A DNA stretch of 64,000 nucleotides from Actinomycetes bacterium (GTDB lineage: Bacteria; Actinomycetota; Acidimicrobiia; Acidimicrobiales; Palsa-688). The position numbers and the translations under genes were made by a program. Shown piece by piece: positions 1-8,458 of the stretch. Position 1 is the first letter of the stretch. Each line of letters opens with the position of its first letter. The notes below the pieces were generated by a model. The model made no database searches, had not been told where the DNA came from, and was given only the letters and a program-made list of their open reading frames with translations. The stretch lies in NCBI GenBank assembly GCA_021808665.1, contig JAKBBA010000011.1:22401-86400 (forward strand), in the 5' to 3' direction.

Positions 1-1
1 C

Positions 2-949
2 GGGCTTGACTCGGCGGTCCTGGGGGAAGGCGAGATTTTGGGTCAGCTGGCGGACTCCTGGGAGTCGGCTCGTCGCGAAGGGACGTCAGGGCCGGTGATG
101 GCGACGCTTTTCCGGCACGCAATCGAAGTAGGCAAGCGGGTTCGTACCGAGACGGCAATCGCCCGCGGGACGACGTCGCTTTCCCAGGCGGCTGTAGCGC
201 TAGCGCGCAACGAGCTCGGCTCCCTCGAAGGCCGGACGACCCTGGTCCTTGGGGCCGGGGAGATGGGCGAGGCCATGGCCCAAGCGCTTGCCGGGTCATC
301 GAAGTCCGCTCGGGTCCTGGTGGCCAACCGGACTCGCAGGAGAGCCGACGAGCTCGCATCTCGTTTCGGGGGAGAGGCCATGGACTGGCAGGACCTGTCC
401 GACGCGCTAGCGCAGGCGGACGTCGTGCTGGCCTCGACCGGAGCACCTACCACGGTCCTCGACGCTCAAATCGTCGCCGGGGCGATGGCGAAGAGGCCTG
501 GCCGGCCGATGCTTCTCGTGGATATAGCAGTGCCCCGCGACGTCGACGGGGACGTGGCTGACGTGGCCGGCGTGACGCTTTTCGACATGGACGACTTGGC
601 GGAGTTCGCCCAAAGAGGCATCGACAGCCGAATGCGCGAAGTGCCAGCAGCAGAGTTGATAGTAGACGCTGAAGTGGGGCGCTACAGCGACCGGCTAGCG
701 CAACGCCGAGTCGCCCCGGTCATAGCCTCCCTCTTCGAGCGGGCTGAGGAGCTGCGCTCAAGCGAGTGGGAGCGCCTGTCGGCGAAGTTGGCCACCCTGG
801 ATGACGATCAGCGGCGGTCCGTGGAGGCTTTGACAAAAGGAATCGTCGCGAAGATCCTCCACGAGCCGACAGTTGCTCTCAAAGCCGGTGTGGGAACGCC
901 CATGGGCGAGCAGCTCGCCGAGTCGATCCGCACGCTGTTCGGGCTCTAG
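2..949 (+). CDS. hemA: Glutamyl-tRNA reductase, 5' end cut by the window edge
   Basis: Reduces glutamyl-tRNA(Glu) to glutamate-1-semialdehyde with NADPH, the first committed step of C5 tetrapyrrole synthesis. The reading frame is open from base 2 and begins inside the family motif GLDSAVLGEGEILGQ, so the true start and the catalytic Cys lie upstream of the window; 315 residues remain of about 430. The Rossmann NADPH domain starts at VLGAGEMGEAMAQ, and the C-terminal helical dimerisation domain follows. The TTG at 38 is only an internal codon. hemC follows with no gap (stop 947-949, start 950), so the two are probably translationally coupled. The family call is certain from motif order and neighbours. 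Confidence 0.95.
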   Translation, partial: GLDSAVLGEGEILGQLADSWESARREGTSGPVMATLFRHAIEVGKRVRTETAIARGTTSLSQAAVALARNELGSLEGRTTLVLGAGEMGEAMAQALAGSSKSARVLVANRTRRRADELASRFGGEAMDWQDLSDALAQADVVLASTGAPTTVLDAQIVAGAMAKRPGRPMLLVDIAVPRDVDGDVADVAGVTLFDMDDLAEFAQRGIDSRMREVPAAELIVDAEVGRYSDRLAQRRVAPVIASLFERAEELRSSEWERLSAKLATLDDDQRRSVEALTKGIVAKILHEPTVALKAGVGTPMGEQLAESIRTLFGL

Positions 950-1879
950 TTGCCTGCGACCCGGGCACGGCTGGCTACTCGCGCCAGCCCTCTGGCCCTA
1001 TGGCAGGCTCACAGCGTCGCAGAACAGCTAGGCCGATCCCAACCGGGCATCGAAGTAACTGTCGTCACTGTCGACACCGCGGGCGACCGACGCGTCGACC
1101 GTTCTATCGGAGAGATCGGCGGGCAGGGAGTCTTCGTGAAGGAGGTGCAGGCGGCGGTTCTCGACGGCCGAGCGGACATCGCCGTCCACTCCGCCAAGGA
1201 CCTTCCTTCTGCCACCCCCGACGGGCTGCTTCTAGCAGCGGTCCCATCTCGGGCGGATCCCCGGGATGTGCTGGTCGGATCGACACTCGACGGGCTAGCA
1301 CCGGGAGCGCTGATCGCCACCGGATCACGCCGCCGGATGGCGCAGCTGGCGTGGTTACGCTCGGATCTAACCTTCATGGGTCTGCGAGGCAACATCGCCA
1401 GTCGACTGCAGAAGATTCCCCCTGGTGGGGCTATCGTCATGGCTGCTGCGGCACTTGAGAGGCTTCGGCTCGTGCCTGTGGTGTCCCAGACCCTCGAGGT
1501 GGCGCAGATGGTCCCCCAGGTGGGTCAGGGTGCCATAGCGCTGGAGTGCCGTAAGGACGACCTTGCCAGAGCGCACCTCTTAGAGAGCGTCAACGAGGAG
1601 GACGCCTTCGTCTGCGTCCAGGCGGAAAGGGCCTTCTTGTCTTCGATCGGAGGTGGATGCGACTTGCCGGTGGGGGCTCACGCATGGCTCGACGGTGCGA
1701 CGATGACGATCGAAGGCTTGGTCGGCTCCGCCGACGGCAAGGTGATCCTGCGAGAACGCCGCAGCGGTCCGCGCAACGACTCGGCCCGGCTCGGCGTGGA
1801 GGCCGCCTTGGTCCTCCTGCGCGCGGGTGGCGCCGAGCTGCTCGACGGTGACCCCGGCGGCGCAGGGAGGCCGACGTGA
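950..1879 (+). CDS. hemC: Porphobilinogen deaminase (hydroxymethylbilane synthase)
   Basis: Condenses four porphobilinogen units into hydroxymethylbilane in the cytoplasm. The 309 residues match the family's usual length. Visible signatures are RLATRASPLALWQA at the N-terminus, AVHSAKDLPS around the catalytic Asp (about residue 84), and GGGCDLPVGAHA, whose Cys (about 237) carries the dipyrromethane cofactor. The start is TTG, directly after the hemA stop. No other in-frame start precedes the N-terminal motif, so TTG is probably real. The 3' end overlaps the downstream cobA-hemD GTG by 4 nt, which fits one hemA-hemC-hemD transcript. Confidence 0.96.
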   Translation: MPATRARLATRASPLALWQAHSVAEQLGRSQPGIEVTVVTVDTAGDRRVDRSIGEIGGQGVFVKEVQAAVLDGRADIAVHSAKDLPSATPDGLLLAAVPSRADPRDVLVGSTLDGLAPGALIATGSRRRMAQLAWLRSDLTFMGLRGNIASRLQKIPPGGAIVMAAAALERLRLVPVVSQTLEVAQMVPQVGQGAIALECRKDDLARAHLLESVNEEDAFVCVQAERAFLSSIGGGCDLPVGAHAWLDGATMTIEGLVGSADGKVILRERRSGPRNDSARLGVEAALVLLRAGGAELLDGDPGGAGRPT

Positions 1880-3381
1880 CCGTGTACCTGGTTGGTGCGG
1901 GACCGGGAGACCCGGGCCTTTTGACGGTTCGTGCAGCGGAGCTTCTCCGAGCGGGCGAAGTAGTGGTGCACGACCGGCTCGCCGATCCGAGGATCCTCGC
2001 CGGGGCGGCGAAGTCCGCCCGGCTGATAGACGTAGGTAAGACACCTGGCGGACCGGTCCGCCAAGAGGAAATCAACTCCCTGCTGGTCAAAGAGGGATCT
2101 ACCGGGGCTGTCGTGATCCGTCTCAAAGGCGGTGATCCGTTCGTGTTCGGTCGGGGAGGGGAGGAAGCCGAAGCCCTGAGGAGCGCTGGAGTGCCCTTCG
2201 AGGTGGTCCCGGGGATCAGCTCGGCTATCGCAGTCCCGGCGTACGCAGGAGTGCCAGTGACACATCGAGGGCGGGCCACGTCGTTCACGGTCGTGACCGG
2301 CCACAGCCGTCACGCCGTCGACAGCGAAACTAACTGGGAGGCGCTCGCCCAAGCCGGCGGCACGATCGTGGTGTTGATGGGCGTCGCTCACCGAGAGGAA
2401 ATAGCCCGCAGGCTTGTTGCCGGCGGACTCGACCCTTCCACCCCCGTCGCTGCAGTCACGTGGGGGACCAGGCCGCAGCAGTCGACTGTGAGGGTGCGTC
2501 TCGACGAGTTGGGGACTGCGCCGGTTGAGCCGCCGGCGACCATCGTCGTCGGGGCGGTGGCCGGGTTGGACTTCTCCTGGTACGAGAACCGACCACTGTT
2601 CGGCCGACGTGTCGTCGTGACGAGGGCGAGGACGCAGGCGTCGGACCTGACGAGAGGGCTTGAGAGCCTCGGAGCTATCGTCGTCGAGGTGCCGACGATA
2701 GCCTTCGGGCCTCCCGGCGACGGCGGGGCAGCCCTAGACGCGGCTGTGGTCGGAATAGGGGGGTACCACTGGGTCGCTTTCACCTCTGCTAACGCCGTCG
2801 ATGCGACGATGACACGTCTGAGGGACGCCAGGGCGTTGGCCGGCGTCCGAGTGGCGGCTGTAGGACAGGCGACCGCCGCGACGCTGCGTTCGTGGGGCAT
2901 AGCCGCCGACCTCGTCCCGGCCCGCCATGACGCCGAGGCGTTGCTCGAAGCGTGGCCTGGGGGTACGGGCCGTGTGCTGTTCCCGCGTTCGCAGGCGGGA
3001 CGGGATGTACTAGCCGAAGGGCTGCGGGCGAGCGGCTGGACCGTCGACGTCGTCGACGCCTACTTGACGTACCACCCGGAGCCAAAGGCGAGCGAAGCTC
3101 ACCTAGTGGCCAACGCCGACGCAGTCTGCTTTAGCTCCTCGTCGACCGTCAGCGGCTTTGTCGAGACTTTCGGTTTGTCGGTTCTGCCGAAAGTCGTGGT
3201 CTGCATCGGGCCGGTCACCGCCCAGAGCGCGAGAGCCGCCGGGATCGACGTGACGGTGGTCTCGCGCTCCGCGTCGGTGGCTTCGATGCTCGACGCTGTC
3301 GTCGCTGCTCTAGCCGGGCCTCAAGCGGACCGCTCTCCTGACCTGTCAGCTCTGAGAAGACACGTTCAAGGCTCCACCTGA
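1876..3381 (+). CDS. cobA-hemD: Fused uroporphyrinogen-III C-methyltransferase / uroporphyrinogen-III synthase
   Basis: Bifunctional protein of 501 residues. Residues 1 to about 240 are the SAM-dependent SUMT domain that makes precorrin-2: VYLVGAGPGDPGLLTVRA, RLKGGDPFVFGRGGEE and VVPGISSAIAVPAYAGVPVT are diagnostic. From about residue 242 (FGRRVVVTRAR) a HemD domain follows, which cyclises hydroxymethylbilane to uroporphyrinogen III. Such fusions are common in actinobacteria. They place the branch point toward heme and toward cobalamin or siroheme on one polypeptide. The GTG start overlaps hemC by 4 nt. The last 16 nt overlap the convergent hspR gene. Confidence 0.95.
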   Translation: MTVYLVGAGPGDPGLLTVRAAELLRAGEVVVHDRLADPRILAGAAKSARLIDVGKTPGGPVRQEEINSLLVKEGSTGAVVIRLKGGDPFVFGRGGEEAEALRSAGVPFEVVPGISSAIAVPAYAGVPVTHRGRATSFTVVTGHSRHAVDSETNWEALAQAGGTIVVLMGVAHREEIARRLVAGGLDPSTPVAAVTWGTRPQQSTVRVRLDELGTAPVEPPATIVVGAVAGLDFSWYENRPLFGRRVVVTRARTQASDLTRGLESLGAIVVEVPTIAFGPPGDGGAALDAAVVGIGGYHWVAFTSANAVDATMTRLRDARALAGVRVAAVGQATAATLRSWGIAADLVPARHDAEALLEAWPGGTGRVLFPRSQAGRDVLAEGLRASGWTVDVVDAYLTYHPEPKASEAHLVANADAVCFSSSSTVSGFVETFGLSVLPKVVVCIGPVTAQSARAAGIDVTVVSRSASVASMLDAVVAALAGPQADRSPDLSALRRHVQGST

Positions 3382-3683
3382 GCTCGGAGGCGTTCGAGTT
3401 CAGCCCGTGTCGTGCGCAGCTCCTCCTCCAAGAGGAGTATGCGCTTGATTCCCGCTAGCGTCATGCCTTCCCCGGCGAGCTCGGAGACGCGCCGCACCAG
3501 ACCTATCTCGGCCCGGCTGTAGCGGCGCTGGCCTCCCTCGGAACGGCACGGTGAAACCAGGCATTCCACGTCGAGGCGTCTCAGGAACGCCGGTTGGACA
3601 CCGAGCATCGACGACACCTGCCCTACCGTGTAGATCGGGGCGTAGGTGTCGTCGATGGGAAGGTATGGACTCTCAGGCTGCAA
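3366..3683 (-). CDS. hspR: HspR-type MerR-family heat-shock repressor
   Basis: A 105-residue MerR-family regulator. The N-terminal winged-helix region (about 17-85) contains [19 protein letters not shown] and [17 protein letters not shown], followed by the [13 protein letters not shown] helix and a short C-terminal coiled coil. This arrangement is typical of HspR, which represses chaperone genes with DnaK as co-repressor. It lies downstream of hsp20 and overlaps it by 11 nt, so the pair is probably one autoregulated operon. The start is TTG without a clear Shine-Dalgarno sequence, in line with coupling to hsp20. I see no classical HAIR box (CTTGAGT-N7-ACTCAAG) upstream, so a diverged operator is likely. 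Confidence 0.82.
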   Translation of the reverse strand: MQPESPYLPIDDTYAPIYTVGQVSSMLGVQPAFLRRLDVECLVSPCRSEGGQRRYSRAEIGLVRRVSELAGEGMTLAGIKRILLLEEELRTTRAELERLRAQVEP

Positions 3684-4101
3684 TTACGTGCTTGCTAGCT
3701 CCCGCCTTCACCTCGACCTTGCGGGGCTTGGCTTGCTCTGCGACTGGAATCTCCAAGCGCAGAACCCCATCGTCATATGTGGCCTTGATGGAGTCGGTGT
3801 CTAGAGTCTCGCCCAGGAACAACTGCCTGGAGAAAGTCCCGAACGGCCTTTCGGACACGACCATCTCGTGCCCGTTCCCGTCATTGTCACGGCGCGTCCG
3901 CGAAGCGTGAACGGTTAGCACGTTGCGCTCCACGGTCAAGTCGATCGAGTCCGTCGACACCCCCGGCAGGTCGAACTCGACCACGAAATGGTCGCCTGTG
4001 CGGTACGCGTCGATGGGCATCGGCGCCGGCCGGGCCGGTGTCCCGAACGCCTGTGATGCAAGCCTGTCGAGCTCACGGAACGGATCTGTCCTCATCAGCA
4101 T
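3673..4101 (-). CDS. Small heat-shock protein, Hsp20 / alpha-crystallin family
   Basis: ATP-independent holdase chaperone that binds unfolding proteins in the cytoplasm. The 142 residues are normal for the family. The alpha-crystallin domain spans about 29-125, with [20 protein letters not shown] near its start and the conserved [11 protein letters not shown] strand near its end. N-terminal [11 protein letters not shown] is the usual entry helix. The ATG at 4101 is supported by an AAGGAG Shine-Dalgarno 9 nt upstream, one of the best in the window. The 5' flank is AT-rich and carries a recognisable promoter and a 13-bp imperfect palindrome. The downstream overlapping hspR gene is its likely repressor. 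Confidence 0.95.
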   Translation of the reverse strand: MLMRTDPFRELDRLASQAFGTPARPAPMPIDAYRTGDHFVVEFDLPGVSTDSIDLTVERNVLTVHASRTRRDNDGNGHEMVVSERPFGTFSRQLFLGETLDTDSIKATYDDGVLRLEIPVAEQAKPRKVEVKAGASKHVIAA

Positions 4102-4116
4102 GGAATTTATCTCCTT

Positions 4117-4129
4117 ACTCTGACAAAGT
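4117..4129 (-). promoter_or_regulatory. Imperfect palindrome in the hsp20 leader, possible HspR operator
   Basis: ACTCTGACAAAGT is an inverted repeat with ACT/AGT ends and a central TG-N-CA, lying directly upstream of the hsp20 Shine-Dalgarno sequence. Its position downstream of the predicted -10 would suit a repressor. It does not match the published HspR box, so the link to HspR is inference from neighbourhood only. Confidence 0.3.
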
Positions 4130-4154
4130 AACTTTTAACGTACTGCCAAGCATT

Positions 4155-4184
4155 ATTGTATCGTCTTAACAGTAAAACCTGCAA
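4155..4184 (-). promoter_or_regulatory. Predicted housekeeping promoter of hsp20-hspR
   Basis: On the minus strand, TTGCAG (4184-4179) and TACAAT (4160-4155) are separated by 18 nt. They lie in a conspicuously AT-rich stretch of an otherwise GC-rich region. Transcription would start near 4148, leaving a leader of about 47 nt with a strong Shine-Dalgarno. Confidence 0.45.
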
Positions 4185-4207
4185 GAATTTTTATAGGTTC
4201 TGGCGGA

Positions 4208-4213
4208 TAGCCT
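4208..4213 (+). promoter_or_regulatory. Predicted -10 box (TAGCCT) for leaderless hemB
   Basis: TAGCCT ends 6 nt before the hemB GTG. No Shine-Dalgarno precedes the GTG apart from a G-run that touches it. The spacing fits transcription starting at or next to the start codon, as seen in leaderless actinobacterial genes. Confidence 0.45.
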
Positions 4214-4219
4214 TGGGGG

Positions 4220-5203
4220 GTGCCCTACCCTGCCGTCCGGATGCGCCGTTTGCGCTCGAACCGGCTTATACGTGACATGGTCGCCGAGACCTCGCTCAGC
4301 CCAAGGGATCTGATCGCGCCCCTATTCGTCAGGGAAGGGATAGAAGAGCCTCAGGAGATCCCTTCCCTGCCCGGCGTCGTCCAGCACAGCCTTGCCAGCC
4401 TTCGCTCGGAGGCCAAACGCCTCGTATCGCTTGGCGTGCCAGCAGTAGTCCTCTTCGGTGTTCCCGCCGCCAAGGATCCCGAGGGGCTCGCCGCCTCCGA
4501 CCCGGCCGGCATAGTGCAGGTGGCGCTCGAAAGCCTCGCCGAGGATCTCGGCGACCGCTTGCTTAGGATCGCAGACCTGTGCTTGGACGAGTACACCGAC
4601 CACGGCCACTGCGGTTTGCTCGACAGCCAGGGGGGGGTCGACAACGACGCCACTTTGGAGCGTTACTGCACGACCGCTCAGGTCCAGGCGAGAGCAGGAG
4701 CCCATCTCGTCGCCCCGTCTGGGATGATGGACGGCCAAGTAGGGGCGATCAGGAAGGCTCTCGACGACGACGGTCACACCGGCGTCGGTGTGCTCGCCTA
4801 CGCCGCGAAATACGCCTCGGCCCTCTACGGTCCGTTCCGGGACGCAGTCGACGTGGAGATAGCAGGGGGAGGGGATCGCCGGGGTTACCAGCAGAACCCT
4901 GCGAACAAGCGCGAAGCTCTCCGAGAGGTTCAGCTCGACATCGACGAGGGAGCTGACATTGTGATGGTGAAGCCGGCCTTGTCATACCTCGATGTCATAT
5001 CCGAGGTCAGGCGCCGTTTCGACGTGCCCGTCGCCGCGTACCATGTGAGCGGCGAGTACGCGATGGTGAAAGCCGCCGCCGAGAGGGGCTGGATCGACGG
5101 AGAGGCGGTCGCCTTGGAGCAGACGCTCGCCATAAAGCGGGCGGGAGCTGACATGATCCTCACCTACTTCGCAGCCGAACTGGCGGAGGCCCTCGGTGCC
5201 TGA
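4220..5203 (+). CDS. hemB: Delta-aminolevulinic acid dehydratase (porphobilinogen synthase)
   Basis: Condenses two 5-aminolevulinate molecules into porphobilinogen. The 327-residue protein has both catalytic lysines: AYAAKYASALYGPF (K about 197) and DIVMVKPALSYLD (K about 251, the Schiff-base Lys). The metal loop reads CLDEYTDHGHC (about 121-131): the middle Cys of the three-Cys zinc site is Asp. The same CLDE(F/Y)TDHGHC pattern occurs in other actinobacterial HemB proteins as I recall them, so metal use may be mixed. The GTG start puts the usual PxxRxRRLR motif at residues 4-12. The 3' end overlaps hemL by 8 nt. Confidence 0.96.
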   Translation: MPYPAVRMRRLRSNRLIRDMVAETSLSPRDLIAPLFVREGIEEPQEIPSLPGVVQHSLASLRSEAKRLVSLGVPAVVLFGVPAAKDPEGLAASDPAGIVQVALESLAEDLGDRLLRIADLCLDEYTDHGHCGLLDSQGGVDNDATLERYCTTAQVQARAGAHLVAPSGMMDGQVGAIRKALDDDGHTGVGVLAYAAKYASALYGPFRDAVDVEIAGGGDRRGYQQNPANKREALREVQLDIDEGADIVMVKPALSYLDVISEVRRRFDVPVAAYHVSGEYAMVKAAAERGWIDGEAVALEQTLAIKRAGADMILTYFAAELAEALGA

Positions 5204-6467
5204 CCCCGCTGTCCCGGCACATGGGACACTTGGCTCGGACGAGCTGTTCTCCCGGGCGGTAGGAGTGATACCCGGAGGCGTCAACTCGCCGGTGAGAGCG
5301 TTTAAGTCCGTCGGGGGAACCCCCTACTTCGTCGAGCGGGCCGAGGGCGCATACGTCTGGGACGTCGACGGCAACCGCTACATCGACTTCGTGCAGTCCT
5401 ACGGAGCTTCTATCCTCGGCCACGCCCATCCGGCTGTCGTCGAAGCCGTCAGCCGTGCGGCCGGTCACGGCACCAGCTACGGCGCTCCCACTCGGGGCGA
5501 GGTGCTCTTGGCGGAGGAGATCTCGTCTCGCGTCCCCGGAGCCGAGATGGTGCGCCTGGTTAATAGCGGTACCGAAGCTACGATGTCCGCTCTGCGCGTC
5601 GCTCGCGCTGCGACAGCACGCGATCGCGTCGTCACCTTCGCCGGGTGCTACCACGGCCACAGCGACGGCCTCCTAGCAAGCGGAGGTTCCGGCGTGGCAA
5701 CGCTGGGGCTCGCGTCGTCGGCCGGCGTAACCAAAGCAGCTGTATCTGACACGCTTGTCGCCCCCTACAACGTCGTACCAGTCCTAGACGAACTGGTCGC
5801 AGCGGTGATCGTCGAACCGGTTGCAGCGAACATGGGGCTGGTCGCTCCAGCCCCGGGTTTCCTGGAGGGGTTGCGATCCGAGTGCGACCGAGTCGGCGCC
5901 TTGCTCATCTTCGACGAGGTGATCACGGGTTTCCGGCTTTCATACGGCGGAGCAGCCGAGCTCACCGGGGTAGCCCCCGACCTGTGGTGCTTCGGCAAGG
6001 TGATCGGGGGCGGTTTACCGCTAGCAGCTTTCGCCGGCCGCCGTAAGCTGATGGAGTACTTGGCACCGGTCGGACCGGTTTACCAGGCTGGCACTCTGTC
6101 AGGTAACCCTCTCGCCACCGCAGCCGGCCTCGCGGTGCTCGCAGCGCTCGACCGTGACGCCTACGAGGAGCTCGCCCGGCGGGTAGGTCGTTTCGCTCGG
6201 ATGGTCGCGGACGCAGCCGGACCGGGCGTGCAGGTTCCGGCGTATCGAAGCCTGGTAGGAGTCTTTTTTGGGGATACTCCCGTGGTCGACTTCACCGGGG
6301 CGACGGCCTCAGCGTCGACCGGCCGCTACCCGGCCTTGATGCACGGCCTGCTCGACCGAGGTGTCGCCATAGCCCCCGGGGCGTACGAGGTGATGTTTCC
6401 CAGCCTGGCCCACAGCGACGACGATTACGAGCGCGCAGCAGAGGCGTTCGCTGCTGTCACCTCCTAG
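5196..6467 (+). CDS. hemL: Glutamate-1-semialdehyde 2,1-aminomutase
   Basis: PLP enzyme that converts glutamate-1-semialdehyde, the GluTR product, to 5-aminolevulinate, the substrate of HemB. The 423 residues match the family. PLP-fold signatures are LVNSGTEATMSALRVARA, IFDEVITGFR, and CFGKVIGGGLPLAAFAG, whose Lys (about 268) forms the Schiff base. The N-terminal IPGGVNSPVRAFKSVGGTP is typical of GSAM and separates it from ordinary class-III aminotransferases. The GTG start lies inside the end of hemB (8-nt overlap). The tetrapyrrole group ends here, facing a convergent gene. Confidence 0.96.
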   Translation: MPDPAVPAHGTLGSDELFSRAVGVIPGGVNSPVRAFKSVGGTPYFVERAEGAYVWDVDGNRYIDFVQSYGASILGHAHPAVVEAVSRAAGHGTSYGAPTRGEVLLAEEISSRVPGAEMVRLVNSGTEATMSALRVARAATARDRVVTFAGCYHGHSDGLLASGGSGVATLGLASSAGVTKAAVSDTLVAPYNVVPVLDELVAAVIVEPVAANMGLVAPAPGFLEGLRSECDRVGALLIFDEVITGFRLSYGGAAELTGVAPDLWCFGKVIGGGLPLAAFAGRRKLMEYLAPVGPVYQAGTLSGNPLATAAGLAVLAALDRDAYEELARRVGRFARMVADAAGPGVQVPAYRSLVGVFFGDTPVVDFTGATASASTGRYPALMHGLLDRGVAIAPGAYEVMFPSLAHSDDDYERAAEAFAAVTS

Positions 6468-6502
6468 AGCCGCTAACTTCGTCATCGCGCGCCGCTTCGA
6501 GT

Positions 6503-6523
6503 CTCCGGCCGATTCGACCGGAG
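6503..6523. terminator. Hairpin between convergent hemL and the reductase gene
   Basis: CTCCGG and CCGGAG form a 6-bp stem with a 9-nt loop, about 35 nt beyond the hemL stop and just beyond the end of the minus-strand gene. There is no T-tract on either strand. It is at most a weak bidirectional terminator. Confidence 0.3.
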
Positions 6524-6535
6524 CGTGGGTCGACT

Positions 6536-7816
6536 TCAGGCGGCGGGCACGAGGCGGGCGAGTCCCACAAGGGCCTTGTAGGCCGCCTCGGCCGGTCCGA
6601 GCTCGTCAGGGCGCAGAATGTTGGCCATTATCCTGAGGACCCATTCCATCAAGCTGCGGCTGTGCATGCCGGTGCCTACGAGGACTTTCATGATCTCAGG
6701 GTGGCCGATGACGTGCACGAACGCACGCGCCACTCTGTAGTAGAGGTCGAACTCGTCGTGAAGCCGCTGCTCGTAGCCGCGCAGTGCCATCCCGTCCCCG
6801 GACTCCAACGCGCAAGCTACGGCATCCGCAGCGTAGCGGCCGGACTCGTAGGCGTACGCAATGCCCTCGCCATTGAAAGGGTTGATGGTCCCTCCGGCAT
6901 CTCCTGTGACCAGCCAGGTCGGGCCGCTGCGGGGCCCGACCGACAGGCCCATCGGCAGCCTGCCCCCCGTGGCTGGGCCGCAGGCCGTCTCAGGGCGGAT
7001 ATCCCACGACGGCGGAGCGTACTCGGCGAAGCTTGCCAGCAGGTGCGACGTGTTGACCGCCTTCCACTGGTTGAAAGTCGAGAGCAGACCGACACCGACG
7101 TTGATTCGTCCGTCGCCGACGGGGAAGATCCAGCCGTAACCAGGCAGCACGTTCCCTGCTTTGTCCCTGATGTCCAGCCAGCTATCGATCCACGGCTCGT
7201 CGTGGCGGGGCGAGTACCAGTACCCGCGGATGGCCATGCCGAGAGGGTAGGAGCGGTTGCGTGAAGTCCCTAGGCTGCGCCCAAAACGAGAGTTCGCCCC
7301 GTCGGCTACCACCGTGTAGCGGGATCGGATAGCCACCAAGTCCGCCCCTGGGCCGCTCGCCTTGGAGCGCACGCGCGCCCCCCGGAGGATGCCCCGCTCC
7401 AAGATCGGCTCGACCGCCTCGGTGCCGTCCCAGATCACTGCGCCCGCCTTAGCTGCTCTCGAAGCGACGAGAGCGTCCAGGTCTTTGCGGGTGATCACGT
7501 ATCCGTAACCGGGAAGCTCGGGGTGGGAGGGCCACGACAACTCCAAGGTGTGACCGAAACCGTGCGAACGAAGACCGCTGTAGCGGTGACCCGCAGCGGC
7601 AAGTTCGTCTCGCAGTCCCATGTCTTCTAACTGGCGGACTGAGCGGGGCGTCAAGCCGTCACCGCAGGTCTTCTCGCGAGGGTACGTCTTACGTTCGACG
7701 AGGACCACGTCGTGGCCCGCACTTGCCAGCCAGTACGCGCACGCGGCGCCTGACGGTCCGCCCCCTACCACCAAGACGTCGCAGCAACGCGAGGACACTT
7801 CGCCAGCTTCGCTCAC
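6536..7816 (-). CDS. Geranylgeranyl-reductase-family FAD oxidoreductase, possibly MenJ-like
   Basis: About 426 residues. The N-terminal FAD-binding motif DVLVVGGGPSGAACAYWLA is followed by LVERKTYPREKTCGDGLTPR, a hallmark of geranylgeranyl reductases. LVTGDAGGTINPFNGEGIAYA is the second FAD-contact motif. Family members saturate isoprenoid chains; in mycobacteria MenJ reduces one double bond of the menaquinone tail. Its position back to back with the NADH:quinone oxidoreductase operon supports a quinone-tail role, but the substrate is inference. I chose GTG 7816 because TAGCGT lies 7 nt upstream; the frame stays open to a GTG at 7852. Confidence 0.8.
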   Translation of the reverse strand: MSEAGEVSSRCCDVLVVGGGPSGAACAYWLASAGHDVVLVERKTYPREKTCGDGLTPRSVRQLEDMGLRDELAAAGHRYSGLRSHGFGHTLELSWPSHPELPGYGYVITRKDLDALVASRAAKAGAVIWDGTEAVEPILERGILRGARVRSKASGPGADLVAIRSRYTVVADGANSRFGRSLGTSRNRSYPLGMAIRGYWYSPRHDEPWIDSWLDIRDKAGNVLPGYGWIFPVGDGRINVGVGLLSTFNQWKAVNTSHLLASFAEYAPPSWDIRPETACGPATGGRLPMGLSVGPRSGPTWLVTGDAGGTINPFNGEGIAYAYESGRYAADAVACALESGDGMALRGYEQRLHDEFDLYYRVARAFVHVIGHPEIMKVLVGTGMHSRSLMEWVLRIMANILRPDELGPAEAAYKALVGLARLVPAA

Positions 7817-7823
7817 CCCCGAC

Positions 7824-7829
7824 ACGCTA
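7824..7829 (-). promoter_or_regulatory. Predicted -10 box (TAGCGT) for the reductase gene, leaderless
   Basis: On the minus strand TAGCGT (7829-7824) is followed by 7 nt and then GTG (7816). It mirrors the nuoA arrangement on the other side of the same gap. Confidence 0.4.
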
Positions 7830-7890
7830 CCGGACCGTCCGAGATATGCCACCTGCAGGCCGGATTGGCGGGCTTAGTACCCGGAGGCAC

Positions 7891-7896
7891 TAGCAT
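7891..7896 (+). promoter_or_regulatory. Predicted -10 box (TAGCAT) for the nuo operon, leaderless
   Basis: TAGCAT is followed by 7 nt and the nuoA GTG at 7904. GGAG touches the GTG and is too close to act as a Shine-Dalgarno. A leaderless nuo transcript is the simplest reading. Confidence 0.45.
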
Positions 7897-7903
7897 CGAA
7901 GGA

Positions 7904-8440
7904 GTGGAGCAGTACCTTCCCATCTTGTTGTTGCTCGTCTTGGTGGCCCTTTTCTCTATCGGGTCGGCAGCGGCTTCCCGGGTTCTCGGTCCGAAGAGGC
8001 GGCCCACTGCGGCTAAAGCCGGCGCCTATGAGTCCGGCATCGCGCCTCGCTACAAGGCGGCTTCGCGCTTCTCGGTCCGTTTCTACATGGTGGCGATGAT
8101 CTTCATCATCTTCGACATAGAAGTGATCTTCTTGTACCCGTGGGCGGTTATGTACCACCAACTGTCGACTTTCGGGTTGGCGGAGATGGGTACTTTCGCG
8201 GCGGTCGTCTTCGTAGCCTTCGCATACTTGGTCTCTCACGGAGCTCTCGACTGGGGTCCGGGAGCCAAGCGCGGAGGACGCGCCCCCCTCTCGTTGTCGC
8301 GCAGCACCACGTCGACTGTACGAAGGGTCCCACGCCCCGCCGAGCTCGCACAGGGCGCACAGCCGCGCCCTGTGGATTCGACTGCGGGTACAGCCGAGCG
8401 TCCCGGGGTCCGCCTGTCCGAGCCTGCAAGAACCGCCTGA
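7904..8440 (+). CDS. nuoA: NADH-quinone oxidoreductase subunit A
   Basis: Small membrane subunit of complex I at the junction of peripheral and membrane arms. It has three transmembrane helices (starting YLPILLLLVLVALF) and the conserved loop KAGAYESGIAPRYKAASRFSVR, followed by FIIFDIEVIFLYPWA. It is 178 residues long, against about 120 in the minimal family. The extra 60 or so are a polar, Pro/Ala-rich C-terminal tail seen in other high-GC actinobacteria. GTG 7904 was chosen over the upstream TTG at 7865 because of the -10 box and the usual N-terminus. It is the first gene of a 14-gene operon. Confidence 0.93.
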   Translation: MEQYLPILLLLVLVALFSIGSAAASRVLGPKRRPTAAKAGAYESGIAPRYKAASRFSVRFYMVAMIFIIFDIEVIFLYPWAVMYHQLSTFGLAEMGTFAAVVFVAFAYLVSHGALDWGPGAKRGGRAPLSLSRSTTSTVRRVPRPAELAQGAQPRPVDSTAGTAERPGVRLSEPARTA

Positions 8441-8458
8441 GGAGAAGCTAGACAAGTT

